A stretch of DNA of 64,000 bases from Gracilariopsis chorda (taxonomy: Eukaryota; Rhodophyta; Florideophyceae; Gracilariales; Gracilariaceae): the NCBI GenBank assembly GCA_003194525.1, contig NBIV01000148.1:1-64000 (forward strand), read 5' to 3'. A program made the translations under genes and the position numbers. Shown in pieces: positions 11,365 to 22,963 of this stretch; position 1 is the first letter of the stretch; each line of letters opens with the position of its first letter. The notes beneath the pieces were generated by a model, which was given only the letters and a program-made list of their open reading frames with translations, was not told where the DNA came from and made no database searches.

Positions 11365-12090
11365 ATGTGCGTAAACATGCCCGCAATGCTTCGTTTGGGC
11401 AAATATGACCAGTACTGCAAACCCCTAAACATTTGTCAAACATTCAAAAAAACCCATTCCTTCGTTTCCACAAATCTCCTCAAAACCAAGCGCTTTCGCC
11501 CTTTTGCACAATATGCGTTAACATGCCCGCATTGCAAGGTTTTAGCAAATGTTGCAAAAACCAAGCGCTTTTGCAGTCTTGTACAATGTGCGAAAAAATC
11601 CACGCTTTGCTTGGTGTCTCACCTAAATGGTCTAAAACTAAGCGCTTTCGCATATTTCTACAATGTGCGAAAAAACCCCGGCATTGCTAGGTTGCGTGAA
11701 TGTGCCCAAAACCAAGCGGTTTCGATCATTTGCACAATGTGCGTAAACGTGCCCGAAATGCTTGCTTTGGGCAAATGTGTCCAAAACCAAGCGCTTTCGT
11801 ACATTTGCACAATGTGCAAAATATTCACGTGTTGCTTGGTTTCTGCAAGGCAGTCCAAAACCAAGCGCTTTCCCACATTCAACAAATGAGCCAAAAAACA
11901 TCCCACGCGCTTGGTCTGCGAAAAGCTGGCTAAAACCAAGTGCATGGAGCATGCGACCATACCTTGCCAAACCAGCTCAGAAAACATCCTTCCAAAGCCT
12001 CCGACACGCACACATGCGCGCGCGCGCACTTTCAGGACCTCCCTACAAGGCTCTGACAAATCATGGCTAAAACCAAGCGCTGGGACACCC
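11365..12090. repeat. Minisatellite, ~75-bp unit with GCACAATGTGC palindrome
   Basis: Units start with AAAACCAAGCGCTTTCG and recur near 11483, 11558, 11634, 11708, 11783 and 11857, a spacing of 74-76 bp. Each carries the palindrome GCACAATGTGC or a variant, followed by a TGCCCGCATTGCTTGG-like stretch. Later units (11932, 12068) are degenerate. The overlapping ORFs on both strands are translations of the repeat and are not called as genes. Confidence 0.85.
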
Positions 12091-12119
12091 TGCATTGGCG
12101 CGCTAAACCTTTAAAAATG

Positions 12120-12450
12120 TGCCCAACTACGCTACTTATACGACATGCACGCGGCACGTGCCATATATGGCTTAAACCAAGCGCAAACGGCGATGTCAAA
12201 TCCTAATTTTTTGATGTATGTGCTTGGTTTTTAGCCGAACCAAGCATTCTATAATATTCAGCCAGGTTTTCTGAGCTCAAGCGTTTGTTTTATAACCGGC
12301 GCACAGCGCTTCGTCATTTACCGAAGGCATGAAAAACGTACATACAGCGATTCCTCCACTCGTTCAACGTTTTGCGTCAGAACCAAGCGCTTGCCGACAC
12401 CCCTCAAAACCAAACGCAAACCCACTCTTACATGCAACACTACTATAAGA
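12120..12450. repeat. 330-bp dispersed repeat, copy 1
   Basis: Runs from an ACGACATGCACGCGGCAC core through AAACCAAGCGCAAACGGCGA, TTTTAGCCGAACCAAGCA and CGTACATACAGCGATTCC to a CACTACTATAAG end. A clearly related copy in the same orientation is at 20820-21145, on the far side of the Helitron. A more diverged partial copy ends at 13147. Confidence 0.8.
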
Positions 12451-13149
12451 CGTTAAAACCTGTAGCATACATAGGACACCATGTAACCGTAAACTTTCAA
12501 AGCCAATGTAAAAGCCCTAAACTCTATTATAAAATCCGCTACTATAGAACTGCCTCCCTTCCGAAGCGTAATGAAAGCTAAAACCACGTATCCAACATGA
12601 ACAAGCCATTCTTATCCCCCTAAAAAAACGCAAAGTGCTAAGAACACTCTGCAAAGCCCCTTATGTCTCAGAAGCGAAGACAAACGCAGCTCAAATGGAG
12701 CATTTGCGATTCACTTACACACGCATAACCACGTGCACGCGTCTGACGGAATACGCGAAAAACGTTGTCCTAGAGCACGTTCATTTTGGCACGGAGCATG
12801 CCTTTACGTACCTCGCAAACCCATTTCTGTGGTGCACGCACCAGGCACGTGCCAAAGCCTTCCAAAATCATGTCCTAGGGGCGGTGGAAAATATTAACTT
12901 TTTGAACCCAGGACAATGTTTTGCAAAATGCTGTCCTGTATAATCTGTGTCCACATTTTTCAGCCCGTCCGGAATGTATCATACAGTGCCCACAGGACAA
13001 CGTCCTCCACACAAGGGGTCAAAAATGCACATACACGCGCATACAGCGTTTCCATCACTACGTGAACGTTCTGTGTCAGTACCATGCCCAAGCCGACACC
13101 GCCTAAAACGCTGTCCTAGCCCATACTTACAAGTAAAACTACTATAAGC
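12451..13149. other. Non-coding spacer before the Helitron
   Basis: No supported gene. The last ~120 bp (about 13030-13147) is a diverged copy of the 3' part of the 330-bp repeat, ending in ACTACTATAAG. Several short inverted stretches built on AGGACA/TGTCCT occur near 12910-13010. Confidence 0.5.
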
Positions 13150-14710
13150 GGCACTCTACATTCATAAGACCAAGGTCCATGTAGCCACTCTCATCGACAT
13201 TATCCGAGTCAAACAATCGATGGAGGACATTTCGGTTCTCGCCTTCAGCTTCAAGACGCTGTTGTCGATCAGCTGTGCTCTCGAGCTCTCGTTATGCCTG
13301 TCTAGATTTTCTGTCAGAGTGACAGCGAGAATGTTCAGCAGCGGGGTCATCCTGTTGCCTTGCAGCACGATGGGCGTCACGATCGTTTGCCTGACGGTTT
13401 GCGCGATTATGTGGCGTCTCTGAAGCTCGTGCCGAAGCAGTGGTTGTACGCTCGGCCTCACGAACATCATCAGTGTGCGCAGCGGAAACTAAAGCACTAC
13501 TTCTTCGCGCACGTTCCTTATTAAATGCTCTTCGTGCTTCACGCTGTTTCTCAGTTTCATTTGCCCTCCGTAGGGGTGCTCGCTCTCTATCACGACGTCT
13601 CCTCTCTGCCTGTTGCTCACTGGACTCTGCTCGACGTCTTGCAGCAGTACGTTGACGGTTCTGCTCACGTCTGGCATCGCCTGAAGCACTGGGCTGAGTT
13701 GGAGGCATGGTAAAAAGAACGTAAGCACTCCACACAAAAGGATAACTGTCCAAAGACCGGCAAAGCAAAAAAATAAAAGAAAGAAAAAAGAAAGAAAAGG
13801 ATATGGTCGAGAACATTTGTGCTACGGGCTGCCAAACCCTTTTATGCACCTAGCACCGAAGTTGTGGATCGTTGCAGCGAAGATAGAATATCTTGACCAC
13901 AAAGAAACCGCCTAGATTGGGAACTGACCTGTACAGAGTGAACAGGGGGCCGTGCGTGGAGAGTCTGCCAGGACTGCGAGATTTACAATACCAAAATCGC
14001 TAGGCAGCTCTGTGCTGGACGTACTTTTGTCCGAAGACCGTTTCCCCTTAACAGTTCCTTCGATCCAGACAGAGCCGTTGTTGCTCGACTCGTACTCTGT
14101 TGTCCCCTTTCTAGACTCATCAAGGGCTACTCCTTCCGCGCAAAGCACGTTTTGTGGGGAGCTATCGTACCTCACGTGAAGGCCACCCAGAAATAGTTGC
14201 CGAACCAATTAAATCTGGATGACGAACGCGTTGTTTGGTGAGAAAGTTAAACTTAACAGATCCCACCGGTACCGCCAGCGTACCTTTTTCAGACGTTCTG
14301 ACTCGCCCAGAGTGCTAGAACCCACACTGTAGGTTAACCACAGCGAAGGAGAACGCGAGTGCTCAGTGGGCAGGTGCATTGCACGCTTTTGTATAGCGTG
14401 CAATGCGATTGGTGCACATGACCGTTGAAAAATAGTAATTAAAACGGTCATGTGCACTGCACTGCAACGGCTCGGTTACTGTAGTGTAACGGGTGTGCTA
14501 CTGTAGTCAAATGGCTAGGCTACTGTGGCGTGCAAACGGCGCCAGGTGGAAAGGTGTCCCATCATGCGGTGCAAGATGCCTCTTGGAGCGCATAAAATGC
14601 CACGTTTCCACTTGGCAGCCTCCTTGGCGATTTTTCAGCCAATGAGTGGGCGTTAGCTGACAGACACACAGACAGACGGACAAACATTGTCTTTAGTATA
14701 AGTGGGGGGA
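13150..14710 (-). mobile_element. Truncated Helitron copy (5' part only)
   Basis: About 1.54 kb matches 19235-20775 at a constant offset of 6085 bp with no indels. I counted about nine substitutions, or roughly 0.6%. It carries the Helitron 5' end, reading TCCCCCC...CTAAAG on the - strand from 14710. It also carries the first part of the RepHel ORF (13292-13849) up to the same in-frame TAA found in the long copy. It stops abruptly near 13150, so the Rep and helicase domains are missing. Its 5' end abuts the 3' hairpin of the long copy, giving a head-to-tail arrangement. Confidence 0.8.
14376..14456. repeat. Pair of strong hairpins in Helitron 5' region
   Basis: Two perfect stems in succession: GCATTGCACGC (14376-14386) with GCGTGCAATGC (14396-14406), and TGCACATGACCGTT (14413-14426) with AACGGTCATGTGCA (14443-14456). 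The identical pair occurs in the long Helitron copy at 20461-20541. They lie about 250-330 bp inside the 5' end, upstream of the RepHel start. Confidence 0.85.
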
Positions 14711-14724
14711 CAAATGGCTCCATT

Positions 14725-14739
14725 GCGTGCTTCGCACGC
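14725..14739 (-). other. Helitron 3' terminal hairpin
   Basis: Stem GCGTGC / GCACGC with loop TTC, read identically on the - strand with loop GAA. It lies downstream of the RepHel stop at 14901 and 14 bp from the start of the next Helitron copy. Confidence 0.65.
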
Positions 14740-14900
14740 GTTAAGGAGTGAAAGAAGCATTAGAGTGAAAGAAGTATGTGGGTAGCGTGTTTTGGGTAGT
14801 TGTTTTGTAGAATGCAAGTATTTTTGGGGAGTAAGAAGGGAGAAGAAAAGAAAAAAGTGAAAGAAAAAAGAAGAGGTTTACTTAAAGCTATCAAGTTCGT

Positions 14901-17900
14901 CTACAAAAAAAATTCGGGGTACACTACATTATTGGTAGAGGTGCTACCGGCAGGGAGACAGGCCACGATGTTGGACGGGTTGGTGGTCCGAGAAAAGGGG
15001 ACGTACAGCTGGCCATGCGTGAAACAGCCATCACGCAAATCCAGTCCGATGTGACCACTATACGACTCACCCTGTGCCTTATTGGTAGTGATGGCAAAAC
15101 AGACACGTACTGGGAACTGGGTGCGAATGAAGTTGGGAACCGGAAAGTTGTCGTCTCCAGGTCCACAGGGCATGCGCGGCAGGCATAGTGCGTTGCCACG
15201 ATTTACTCCAGAAGCGAGTCGAAGAAACAGTACGTTGCTTTGCATGTCTTCTACGGTATAGATGGCACCATTGACGTGGCCGTTTGAGGGATCCAAGTTG
15301 GGAAGGAGCATAACCACAAAGCCCTTTTTGAGTTTGAAGCGGTGGTCGGGCAGCGCTGACCCGGCAGTCAGAGTGTTGAGCATCTCGACAGGGTACTGCA
15401 GCGCGGCACCATCGTCGTCGCTCACTTTGTCCGCATTGAGGTACGTACGATACGCTCCAGGGTTCATGTGGCCTACATAGTCGTTGCCCTCTGGTAGGCG
15501 ATAGTTTCGTGCGGTTATAATCACTGTTGACGTTAGCCAGTCTGTATCTATGTACCTTTGAGCGATACCATGAAAGACCATACGGACCATGGTGCGGAAC
15601 GACTCCACACATTGTACGGACTCTGGCAGGGTGAAGGCGTGCTTTGGCGGGACAGTGCCTGGTAGTCGGCCCTCTCCAATCTGCAAGAGCGTGTTTGGAA
15701 ACTGCAGTGCCTCCTGTGTCGCTGTGGGGTCTCGACAGAGCGCAGAAAGGCGCATGTTCTCAGTAAATCTCAAGGTGCGAAAGTGAGAAAAGAGACTTGA
15801 GCGTTTGATGCAGGCGTTGACGATCACTGGTCGAGAGCCGCCACGAACAACGGGGAGAATCTGCCGAAAGTCGCCAGAGAGCAATACGAACTTGCCTCCA
15901 AAGGGGAGCTGCGAGCGCGTTATGTCACGGAGAGTGCGGTCTACGGCTTCAACGCAGAAGCGATGACACATTACGATCTCTTCCCAGATAATGAGGTCGA
16001 CGTTCCTCATCCAAGTGGCCAGGTGGGAGTTGACTGGGATGTTGCACGTGCTCTCAGTGGTGGCTGGGATGGGAATCCTAAACACGGAGTGGGCCGTCCG
16101 ACGGCCCTCAAGCAGTATGGCTGCTACAGAAGACATGGCTACCGTATGGACGGGCTTGCCACGAAGGCGTAACGTGGCTTGAATTGCCTTGGAGAGGAAG
16201 GTCTTGCAGGTTCCACCCGGAGCATCCAAGAAGAAGACGCGAGTGGTTGGCTGCGTTGGCGTAGAAGGACCACCAAGACTCTGCAAGCTCTCCGCGGACA
16301 CGCCAGGAAGGATGGCCTACACCACGGTATTAAACGCCAGACGCTGACGCTCATTGAAGAAAGGGAGGGTAGCTTGCCCATTGTCGTTCAGCTCCGACTG
16401 GACTTGCTGTGGAGACCGAGCTGGAGCGCGCATTTCCGGTAGGTCCTGCATGGGTGTCCGAAGACCGTACGATGACAGAGACGCCAGTGGGCCACCCATT
16501 TCTTGCAATGCCTTTTGTAATTCTAAGAGAACGTAAGAGCTGGCTCTTTCGTCGTCGGCCAGTGCGTGCATCATGCCGCGATGTCGAGCGCGTATATCCT
16601 GCAGGAACATCGATATATGCTGCTCCCACAGAGAACGGGGGTCCGACCGCTCGCAGTAAAGCAAGATGGTGGAAAAGAAATGAGAGAGCGGAACCAATGA
16701 GGAGCGATAGGAATCGCGTAGTGCCTGTGTACACTCCCTGTCGTCGGCGAGAAGGCCCATCTTGAAGCAGGCCTCCCTGAGGCTACCACACTGCTGACCA
16801 TTCACGTTGCGGAGATGCTGAAAGGAAGTAGCACCCGCTTTGTGGGTGAAGAGTAAGCAGAGGTAGTACCGCTCACCCTCTCGTGGACTGGCAGTGTAAA
16901 TGCGCCCAACTACATGCGCACCGCGGCCTGTAAAGTCGTATAGATCGGCTGCTGCAGCGGCCGCTGAGGAGGAGGTGGGCTGGCTTCGAGACACCGAACG
17001 ACGTCGGAGACATGCACGCGGCTTCCAGCATTTTTTTGATGTTTTCCAAGTAAAGTACCTCTGGAACTGGGCATAAGGGATATGCTGTCCACCGGGGTAC
17101 CTTTGGTTGGCCACAAACCACTCATTCAGCTTGGTTCCTGCCCGCTCTCTGTTAGCAGCAGAGTGCTCGTCGCCTTCTCGGAAGAACACCGTATGGTGGC
17201 CTTCCAAGTGTACTTCAAGCCACACGACGGGTGGATTGGGATCGACAATGTCGAACGCATGCATCCGCCACACTGCTTCAGAGGCTGACACATACCGTGC
17301 GTCCTGGAAGTTCTGGATCTCGTCATGGCGGTAGTTCTCATCTACAATCTCCATGGTGACTCTGTCGGAACCCTTGCACACATACTTGAAGAGTTTCTTG
17401 ATACCGCCAAGTCGCGATACGCATAGCTCAACGTTGATGTGGCATGCAAACTGGCAGAGACGCTCTGGGCAATGTGAAACCACCCACGAATTGTCCGACG
17501 TCATTACGCGCTGTCGACAGCCGACACTGTAGCTTCGTTCCACAGACACCCTGCCCTCGAAGGGAGCGCGTCTTTGGTAGCTGATGTAGTACTCATTCTC
17601 AAGCCGTGCAGTTTCGGAGTGAAAAGGCTTCGGAAAGTGCTTCAAGCAGGTCAGCTCGCACATGCAGAGCACTAACCGGTTGCCTGCACCGCACGGAGTG
17701 TGAATCATGTGCCTGAGCACCAACTCTTGTAAGTTGGCGTCGGAGGAAGGAGGAATCTCAGCTGAGATGAGCTCGTCAATGTGAGCAGGGTCTCGGAGCT
17801 GATGCTTTGCATCTTCGTTGAGGAAGAAGATAATGTGTGCGTACGGTAGGCCTCGCTTTTGGAACCCAATTACCCGCACGTGAACAAGAACGGCTGCAAA

Positions 17901-19793
17901 GAACTGTTCATCAATGACAAATGACATCAAGGCTTCCATCTTGAGACGAAACACTCGAGCACAGAGATTTGGTCGATCGGGAGTGTGCTGACCATCGAAC
18001 AGCGCCCTGTTTATCTCAGGCCAGTTCGGATTGCACGTCATCGTGAGAAAGATATCCTGGTGCCCAATGGTTTCGGATATGGCAATGATGTCGTGCATTT
18101 GCTTTCTAATGTATCGGTCACCTCCAACAAATGTGGAGGGCAACACGAGCATTCGTCCAGCGCGAACAGCATCGGCCTCATCCACGCCCAGCAGAGAGTC
18201 ACCCAGGCTCTCCCGCAGAGATGTATAGTACGCAGCTCGAAGTGCTTATTGGTTGTGTGGTAAGTAAGACAAACGCTCCGACTCAACCTTGCAGAACTGG
18301 TCGAGCATGTAATGCTGGAAGAGCCGTTTGCCGCGTAGAATCGTACTGAGCTTGGTCGGTCTCTCGAAAATCTGCCACGAATAATACATCAGCGGAGTCG
18401 CCTTCTTCTCTCGCGAGGCGTTTGGTGGGCAATGCCTCATCTCAGGGTGCCATCCGTCCTGGCCACATGGGAACAAAAGAACGTAGCTCAAGGGATCGTA
18501 CGATCTGTGACTGACCGAGATAGTGTCTAGCACCTCATCACCATTTACAGTCAGCTCTCCACGCCTACGCACAACAATATCGCGCGTCCCAGTCTCGCCA
18601 TCCTCATTCCCTGGAATGATGGTGGCTACTTGCAACGCCTCGGGCCCGTTGTAGCGACGAACATGCTCGCCGCGGGGCCGTCAATCAGCATGAATCACTA
18701 TCTGATACGTAGTTGCTGACGTATTGGTGATAGCCCACTCGCGCAGGATGCAGAATGTCTTCACGTTTGGATTTCCCGTGTGCAGCATGGCTGCCAACTG
18801 AGACAGGAGTTCCGGTTGAAGGTGGGGCAGCAACCCCGCTCGCCTCGCAGACTGTGCGTCATAGTCAGTGTCATGGATGTACACAGACAGAAATTCGGGC
18901 TGGACACCCTGAGTGGGAATGAGGAGACCCATGTAGTGATAGATCTGTCCCTCCATGGTGATCGTAGGATTGAAGGTAGAGTCTCCTGAACCACGGCTCA
19001 CCCACTTTGCCTTGACGGAAGCCATAGACATAGCGGTGTTGTAGGCACGGATCTCAGCACGAAAGTGGTTCTCTTGGGGCCCAGTCGCAGTCAGCAGTTG
19101 GCGAAGAAGAGGCGGAGGCTCCAGAAGTGCAGGGACGCTCAGATGCCCCTTTGCGATGCACTGCAAGAAAAGAGGTTGCGAGTGGGAGCTGCTCAAAACC
19201 TATTCCTCTTTGTAATGCAGAGCCTTGCAAAAGCGGCACTCTACATTCATGAGACCAAGGTCCATGTACCCACTCTCATCGACATTATCCGAGTCAAACA
19301 ATCGATGGGCGACATTTCGGTTCTCGCCTTCAGCTTCAAGACGCTGTTGTCGATCAGCTGTGCTCTCGAGCTCTCGTTATGCCTGTCTAGATGTTCTGTC
19401 AGAGTGACAGCGAGAATGTTCAGCAGCGGGGTCATCCTGTTGCCTTGCAGCACGATGGGCGTCACGATCGTTTGCCTGACGGTTTGCGCGATTATGTGGC
19501 GTCTCTGAAGCTCGTGCCGAAGCAGTGGTTGTACGCTCGGCCTCACGAACATCATCAGTGTGCGCAGCGGAAACTAAAGCACTACTTCTTCGCGCACGTT
19601 CCTTATTAAATGCTCTTCGTGCTTCACGCTGTTCCTCAGTTTCATTTGCCCTCCGTAGGGGTGCTCGCTCTCTATCACGACGTCTCCTCTCTGCCTGTTG
19701 CTCACTGGACTCTGCTCGACGTCTTGCAGCAGTACGTTGACGGTTCTGCTCACGTCTGGCATCGCCTGAAGCACTGGGCTGAGTTGGAGGCAT
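14901..19793 (-). pseudogene. Helitron RepHel protein (HUH Rep plus PIF1-type helicase), five in-frame stops
   Basis: One uninterrupted frame of about 1630 codons from ATG 19793, with an Arg/Glu/Ala-rich N-terminus. A Helitron zinc region follows (CRFCKALHYKEE near 19203-19240), then the Rep domain with GLPYAHI near 17836-17856 and a KYVCKG motif near 17380. The first His of the HUH motif is Tyr. The PIF1-like helicase has Walker A GGTCKT (normally GGTGKT) and a degenerate Walker B (IIWEEI). The C-terminus is of the SRTTNPSN type. In-frame stops: TAA 19377-19379, TAG 19200-19202, TGA 18681-18683, TAA 18246-18248, TAG 16317-16319. No frameshift is seen. The protein would nick and unwind DNA for rolling-circle transposition; this copy is inactive as written unless stops are read through. 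Confidence 0.85.
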
Positions 19794-20460
19794 GGTAAAA
19801 AGAACGTAAGCACTCCACACAAAAGGATAACTGTCCAAAGACCGGCAAAGCAAAAAAATAAAAGAAAGAAAAAAGAAAGAAAAGGATATGGTCGAGAACA
19901 TTTGTGCTACGGGCTGCCAAACCCTTTTATGCACCTAGCACCGAAGTTGTGGATCGTTGCAGCGAAGATAGAATATCTTGACCACAAAGAAACCGCCTAG
20001 ATTGGGAACTGACCTGTACAGAGTAAACAGGGGGCCGTGCGTGGAGAGTCTGCCAGGACTGCGAGATTTACAATACCAAAATCGCTAGGCAGCTCTGTGC
20101 TGGACGTACTTTTGTCCGAAGACCGTTTCCCCTTAACAGTTCCTTCGATCCAGACAGAGCCGTTGTTGCTCGACTCGTACTCTGTTGTCCCCTTTCTAGA
20201 CTCATCAAGGGCTACTCCTTCCGCGCAAAGCACGTTTTGTGGGGAGCTATCGTACCTCACGTGAAGGCCACCCAGAAATAGTTGCCGAACCAATTAAATC
20301 TGGATGACGAACGCGTTGTTTGGTGAGAAAGTTAAACTTAACAGATCCCACCGGTACCGCCAGCGTACCTTTTTCAGACGTTCTGACTCGCCCAGAGTGC
20401 TAGAACCCACACTGTAGGTTAACCACAGCGAAGGAGAACGCGAGTGCTCAGTGGGCAGGT

Positions 20461-20541
20461 GCATTGCACGCTTTTGTATAGCGTGCAATGCGATTGGTGC
20501 ACATGACCGTTGAAAAATAGTAATTAAAACGGTCATGTGCA
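20461..20541. repeat. Pair of strong hairpins, long Helitron copy
   Basis: Exact counterpart, at +6085, of the two hairpins at 14376-14456. Confidence 0.85.
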
Positions 20542-20819
20542 CTGCACTGCAACGGCTCGGTTACTGTAGTGTAACGGGTGTGCTACTGTAGTCAAATGGC
20601 TAGGCTACTGTGGCGTGCAAACGGCGCCAGGTGGAAAGGTGTCCCATCATGCGGTGCAAGATGCCTCTTGGAGCGCATAAAATGCCACGTTTCCACTTGG
20701 CAGCCTCCTTGGCGATTCTTCAGCCAATGAGTGGGCGTTAGCTGACAGACACACAGACAGACAGACAAACGTCCGCTTTAGTAAGGGGGGATGTCCAAGC
20801 ACCCATGAAAATCCGAAAT

Positions 20820-21145
20820 GGCTAATTACACGACATGCACGCGGCACATGCCATATATGCCTAAAGCCAAGCGCAAACGGCGATATCAAATCCTAATTTT
20901 TGAGGTTTGCGGTTGGGTTTTAGCCGAACCAAGCAATCTATAAAATTTAGCCTCGTTTGTTGAGCTCAAGCGTTTGTTTCATGACCGGTGCGGAACGCTT
21001 AGTCATCCACTGAACCCATGAAAAACGTACATACAGCGATTCCACCACTCGTTCAATGTTTCGCGTCAGAAGGAAGCGCTTCCTGACACCTCTCAAAACC
21101 AAGCATAATACCAAACGTACTTGCACCACTACTATAAGCATATCA
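20820..21145. repeat. 330-bp dispersed repeat, copy 2
   Basis: Related to 12120-12450 over its whole length and in the same orientation, sharing CATGCACGCGGCAC, AGCGCAAACGGCGAT, TTTTAGCCGAACCAAGCA, CGTACATACAGCGATTCC and the CACTACTATAAG end. It starts about 30 bp outside the Helitron 5' end, so the Helitron pair lies between direct copies of this repeat. Confidence 0.75.
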
Positions 21146-21188
21146 AGGGAAACGTGTGTGAGTCCGATGGCGGGCTGCTCCTCAGAAA

Positions 21189-21944
21189 TCATTTCAAAAA
21201 CCGGTAGAAGGGCAGACACTCCTGCTGGTTTAGACTCAAATCAGCAAAACGACGAAACTGACGTGTGTCTAACCTCCCGATCACCTCGCTCGACTTCAAT
21301 ACACCCGCCAATTGTGAAGGGCTAATTTCTTCCACAACCACTCCATATTCTACTTGTACAGTGCCTACCGTGCTGATTGTGGATTGTACGCGATCTGCAA
21401 AGCGCGTCCTCAGCACGGCTGACGAGATATCATTCATTAATACTCCAAGACGAAGAATCTGACTTGGAGTGAGGTCCTTACCATCTTGCCTGTTCCACAT
21501 CAACACGCTCAAAACTTGCGAGATCTGCCGCCACAACTCCGATTTAGCATGCCAAAGCCGATGTGTAATTCGACGGTACCTGCCATCAACGAGTTCAACA
21601 CGTCAAACAATGCGCCTGTTCTCCACTAATCCGTTCTCCAAAAGACGCACGTCAGTGTCTACCGTAAAACTCATCATTCCACACGAATACAGCAAACCCT
21701 TCGGTTCAAAATGCTCTTCCAGTTGCTGCAAATGATTCTCACTTACACCACACGGACTGAAGTGAGGATCATCAATGAGGTCTAGATCAATTGTATATTC
21801 CTGTACTTCATAATCACTAAAGCTGATATGTTCGTACACATTGCAGGTGCCTATATCCACCAATGGCTCAACATCGCCTTCGCTGTACAAAGAGCGTGGG
21901 TTCACACTACTCTCCGGCGCCACCGTCACCGCCAAAGTTTCCAC
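21189..21944 (-). pseudogene. Unrecognised protein, one in-frame TGA
   Basis: One frame of about 250 codons runs from ATG 21944 (METLAVTV...) to the stop at 21189, broken only by TGA 21603-21605 (NRRIV-stop-RVELVDG). The part after the stop is as protein-like as the part before. It is acidic at first (YEVQEYTIDLDLIDDPHF), then mixed helical. I recognise no domain. Its start overlaps the end of the next upstream ORF by 19 bp in another frame, so the two could be parts of one spliced or frameshifted gene. Confidence 0.45.
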
Positions 21945-22963
21945 CTTATCACTTCACCTCTCTGGTGCGCAGTACCTCGCCCAGAACTACAGAGAGCAGT
22001 ACCAGGTGACGCGAATGACATGCGCTCCAGTTGGGATTCGTCTTCTCCATCCCCTCCACGCACCATTGCTGGCAACGAAAGCGGTGGCATGGGCGGTAAG
22101 GTGTTGGTGCTGGCTACACCAGGCGCACGACGCGAGGTGACTGCACGGCTCATACTGCCATCTGCAACGCTATAGAATCCAGTGGCCGGCCTACGTGCCG
22201 AGTGTGTCCCAGCATCCCGACCAACCGCACTATAACTCGACACTGGCGCTATTTTTGATGTGCGCATCATAGCGTGTGACCCATAGAACGGCGCTGTACA
22301 AGACTTTGATAAGGAACGCGTCGTCGAACTTTTCCACTGTACAAAAACGGTGCGGGCTGGATTCTTCATGATTGAAGGTCGAGTACCCGTATTAACACTG
22401 CTTCTAACATTCGCTCTCGTGCCACTAGCCCACAGGGATTCCGACACAAAACTTCCGCCTGATACCGCTCTCTCTGAACTACTTGCCTTCGTAATTTGAG
22501 TTTTCAATGCCACAGAACCTGATGAACTTCGAGGCAGACGCATCAACTTTAAATCGCACGCCACAAACAGTCTACCATGGATATCAGACAAATGCTTTGG
22601 TAGTTCTTCGCATCGCTTGAAGGAATAAAGGTACTCTGTGCCACGGAAGTCTGATATCCTAACGGGGTGCATAACCACCAGATCCTCGTTTGGCTTCGAG
22701 ATCTCCGAAATAGCATGCTCATGGAGCGTACGTCTAAGCTGCCTATCACGCCAGAACAAAACGACCTCACCAGCAACCTTCCCATCCGCGAAAAGCAATG
22801 TCACTTCTTCGCTGGCCCTGAAGGCGTGTGCATTTTGGCCGTATTCAGCTCGCTGGGTTTTCGTTTCAACTTGAAGTACAAGAAAAAAGGACAGTTTAGA
22901 ATAGGGGGAAAGAGGCGATACAGGGAATACGGATCGATACCCAGTTAAGAGAACAACAAACAC
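21926..22963 (-). CDS. Unrecognised protein with Ser/Arg-rich C-terminal half
   Basis: A 345-codon frame. The first ~30 residues are hydrophobic and may be intron or upstream sequence. Residues ~35-140 look folded, with beta-rich segments (GEVVLFWRDRQLRRTL, DLVVMHPVRISDFRG). Residues ~145-345 are low-complexity Ser/Thr/Arg-rich. No catalytic motif is recognised. It lies between a Cys-rich ORF upstream (22945-23262) and the 21189-21944 ORF downstream, all on the - strand, suggesting one gene in pieces. Confidence 0.4.
   Translation of the reverse strand: MFVVLLTGYRSVFPVSPLSPYSKLSFFLVLQVETKTQRAEYGQNAHAFRASEEVTLLFADGKVAGEVVLFWRDRQLRRTLHEHAISEISKPNEDLVVMHPVRISDFRGTEYLYSFKRCEELPKHLSDIHGRLFVACDLKLMRLPRSSSGSVALKTQITKASSSERAVSGGSFVSESLWASGTRANVRSSVNTGTRPSIMKNPARTVFVQWKSSTTRSLSKSCTAPFYGSHAMMRTSKIAPVSSYSAVGRDAGTHSARRPATGFYSVADGSMSRAVTSRRAPGVASTNTLPPMPPLSLPAMVRGGDGEDESQLERMSFASPGTALCSSGRGTAHQRGEVIRWKLWR

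Larger units (their letters stand above)
14711..20789 (-). mobile_element. Helitron (near full length)
   Basis: The - strand 5' end is placed at 20789, where TC followed by a C run and CTAAAG begins right after an A, as for canonical Helitron insertion between A and T. The RepHel frame occupies 19793-14901. A GCGTGC-TTC-GCACGC hairpin at 14725-14739 lies 14 bp before the junction with the second copy, matching the terminal hairpin expected near a Helitron 3' end. A canonical CTRR terminus is not visible, so the 3' boundary is approximate. Confidence 0.8.

Noticed and set aside
11365-12114. Overlapping ORFs of 77-174 codons on both strands
   Set aside because: They follow the 75-bp minisatellite, a multiple of three, so any open frame repeats; no independent support.
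12635-13147. ORFs at 12635-12943 and 12921-13147
   Set aside because: No recognisable features; the latter lies in a diverged copy of the dispersed repeat.
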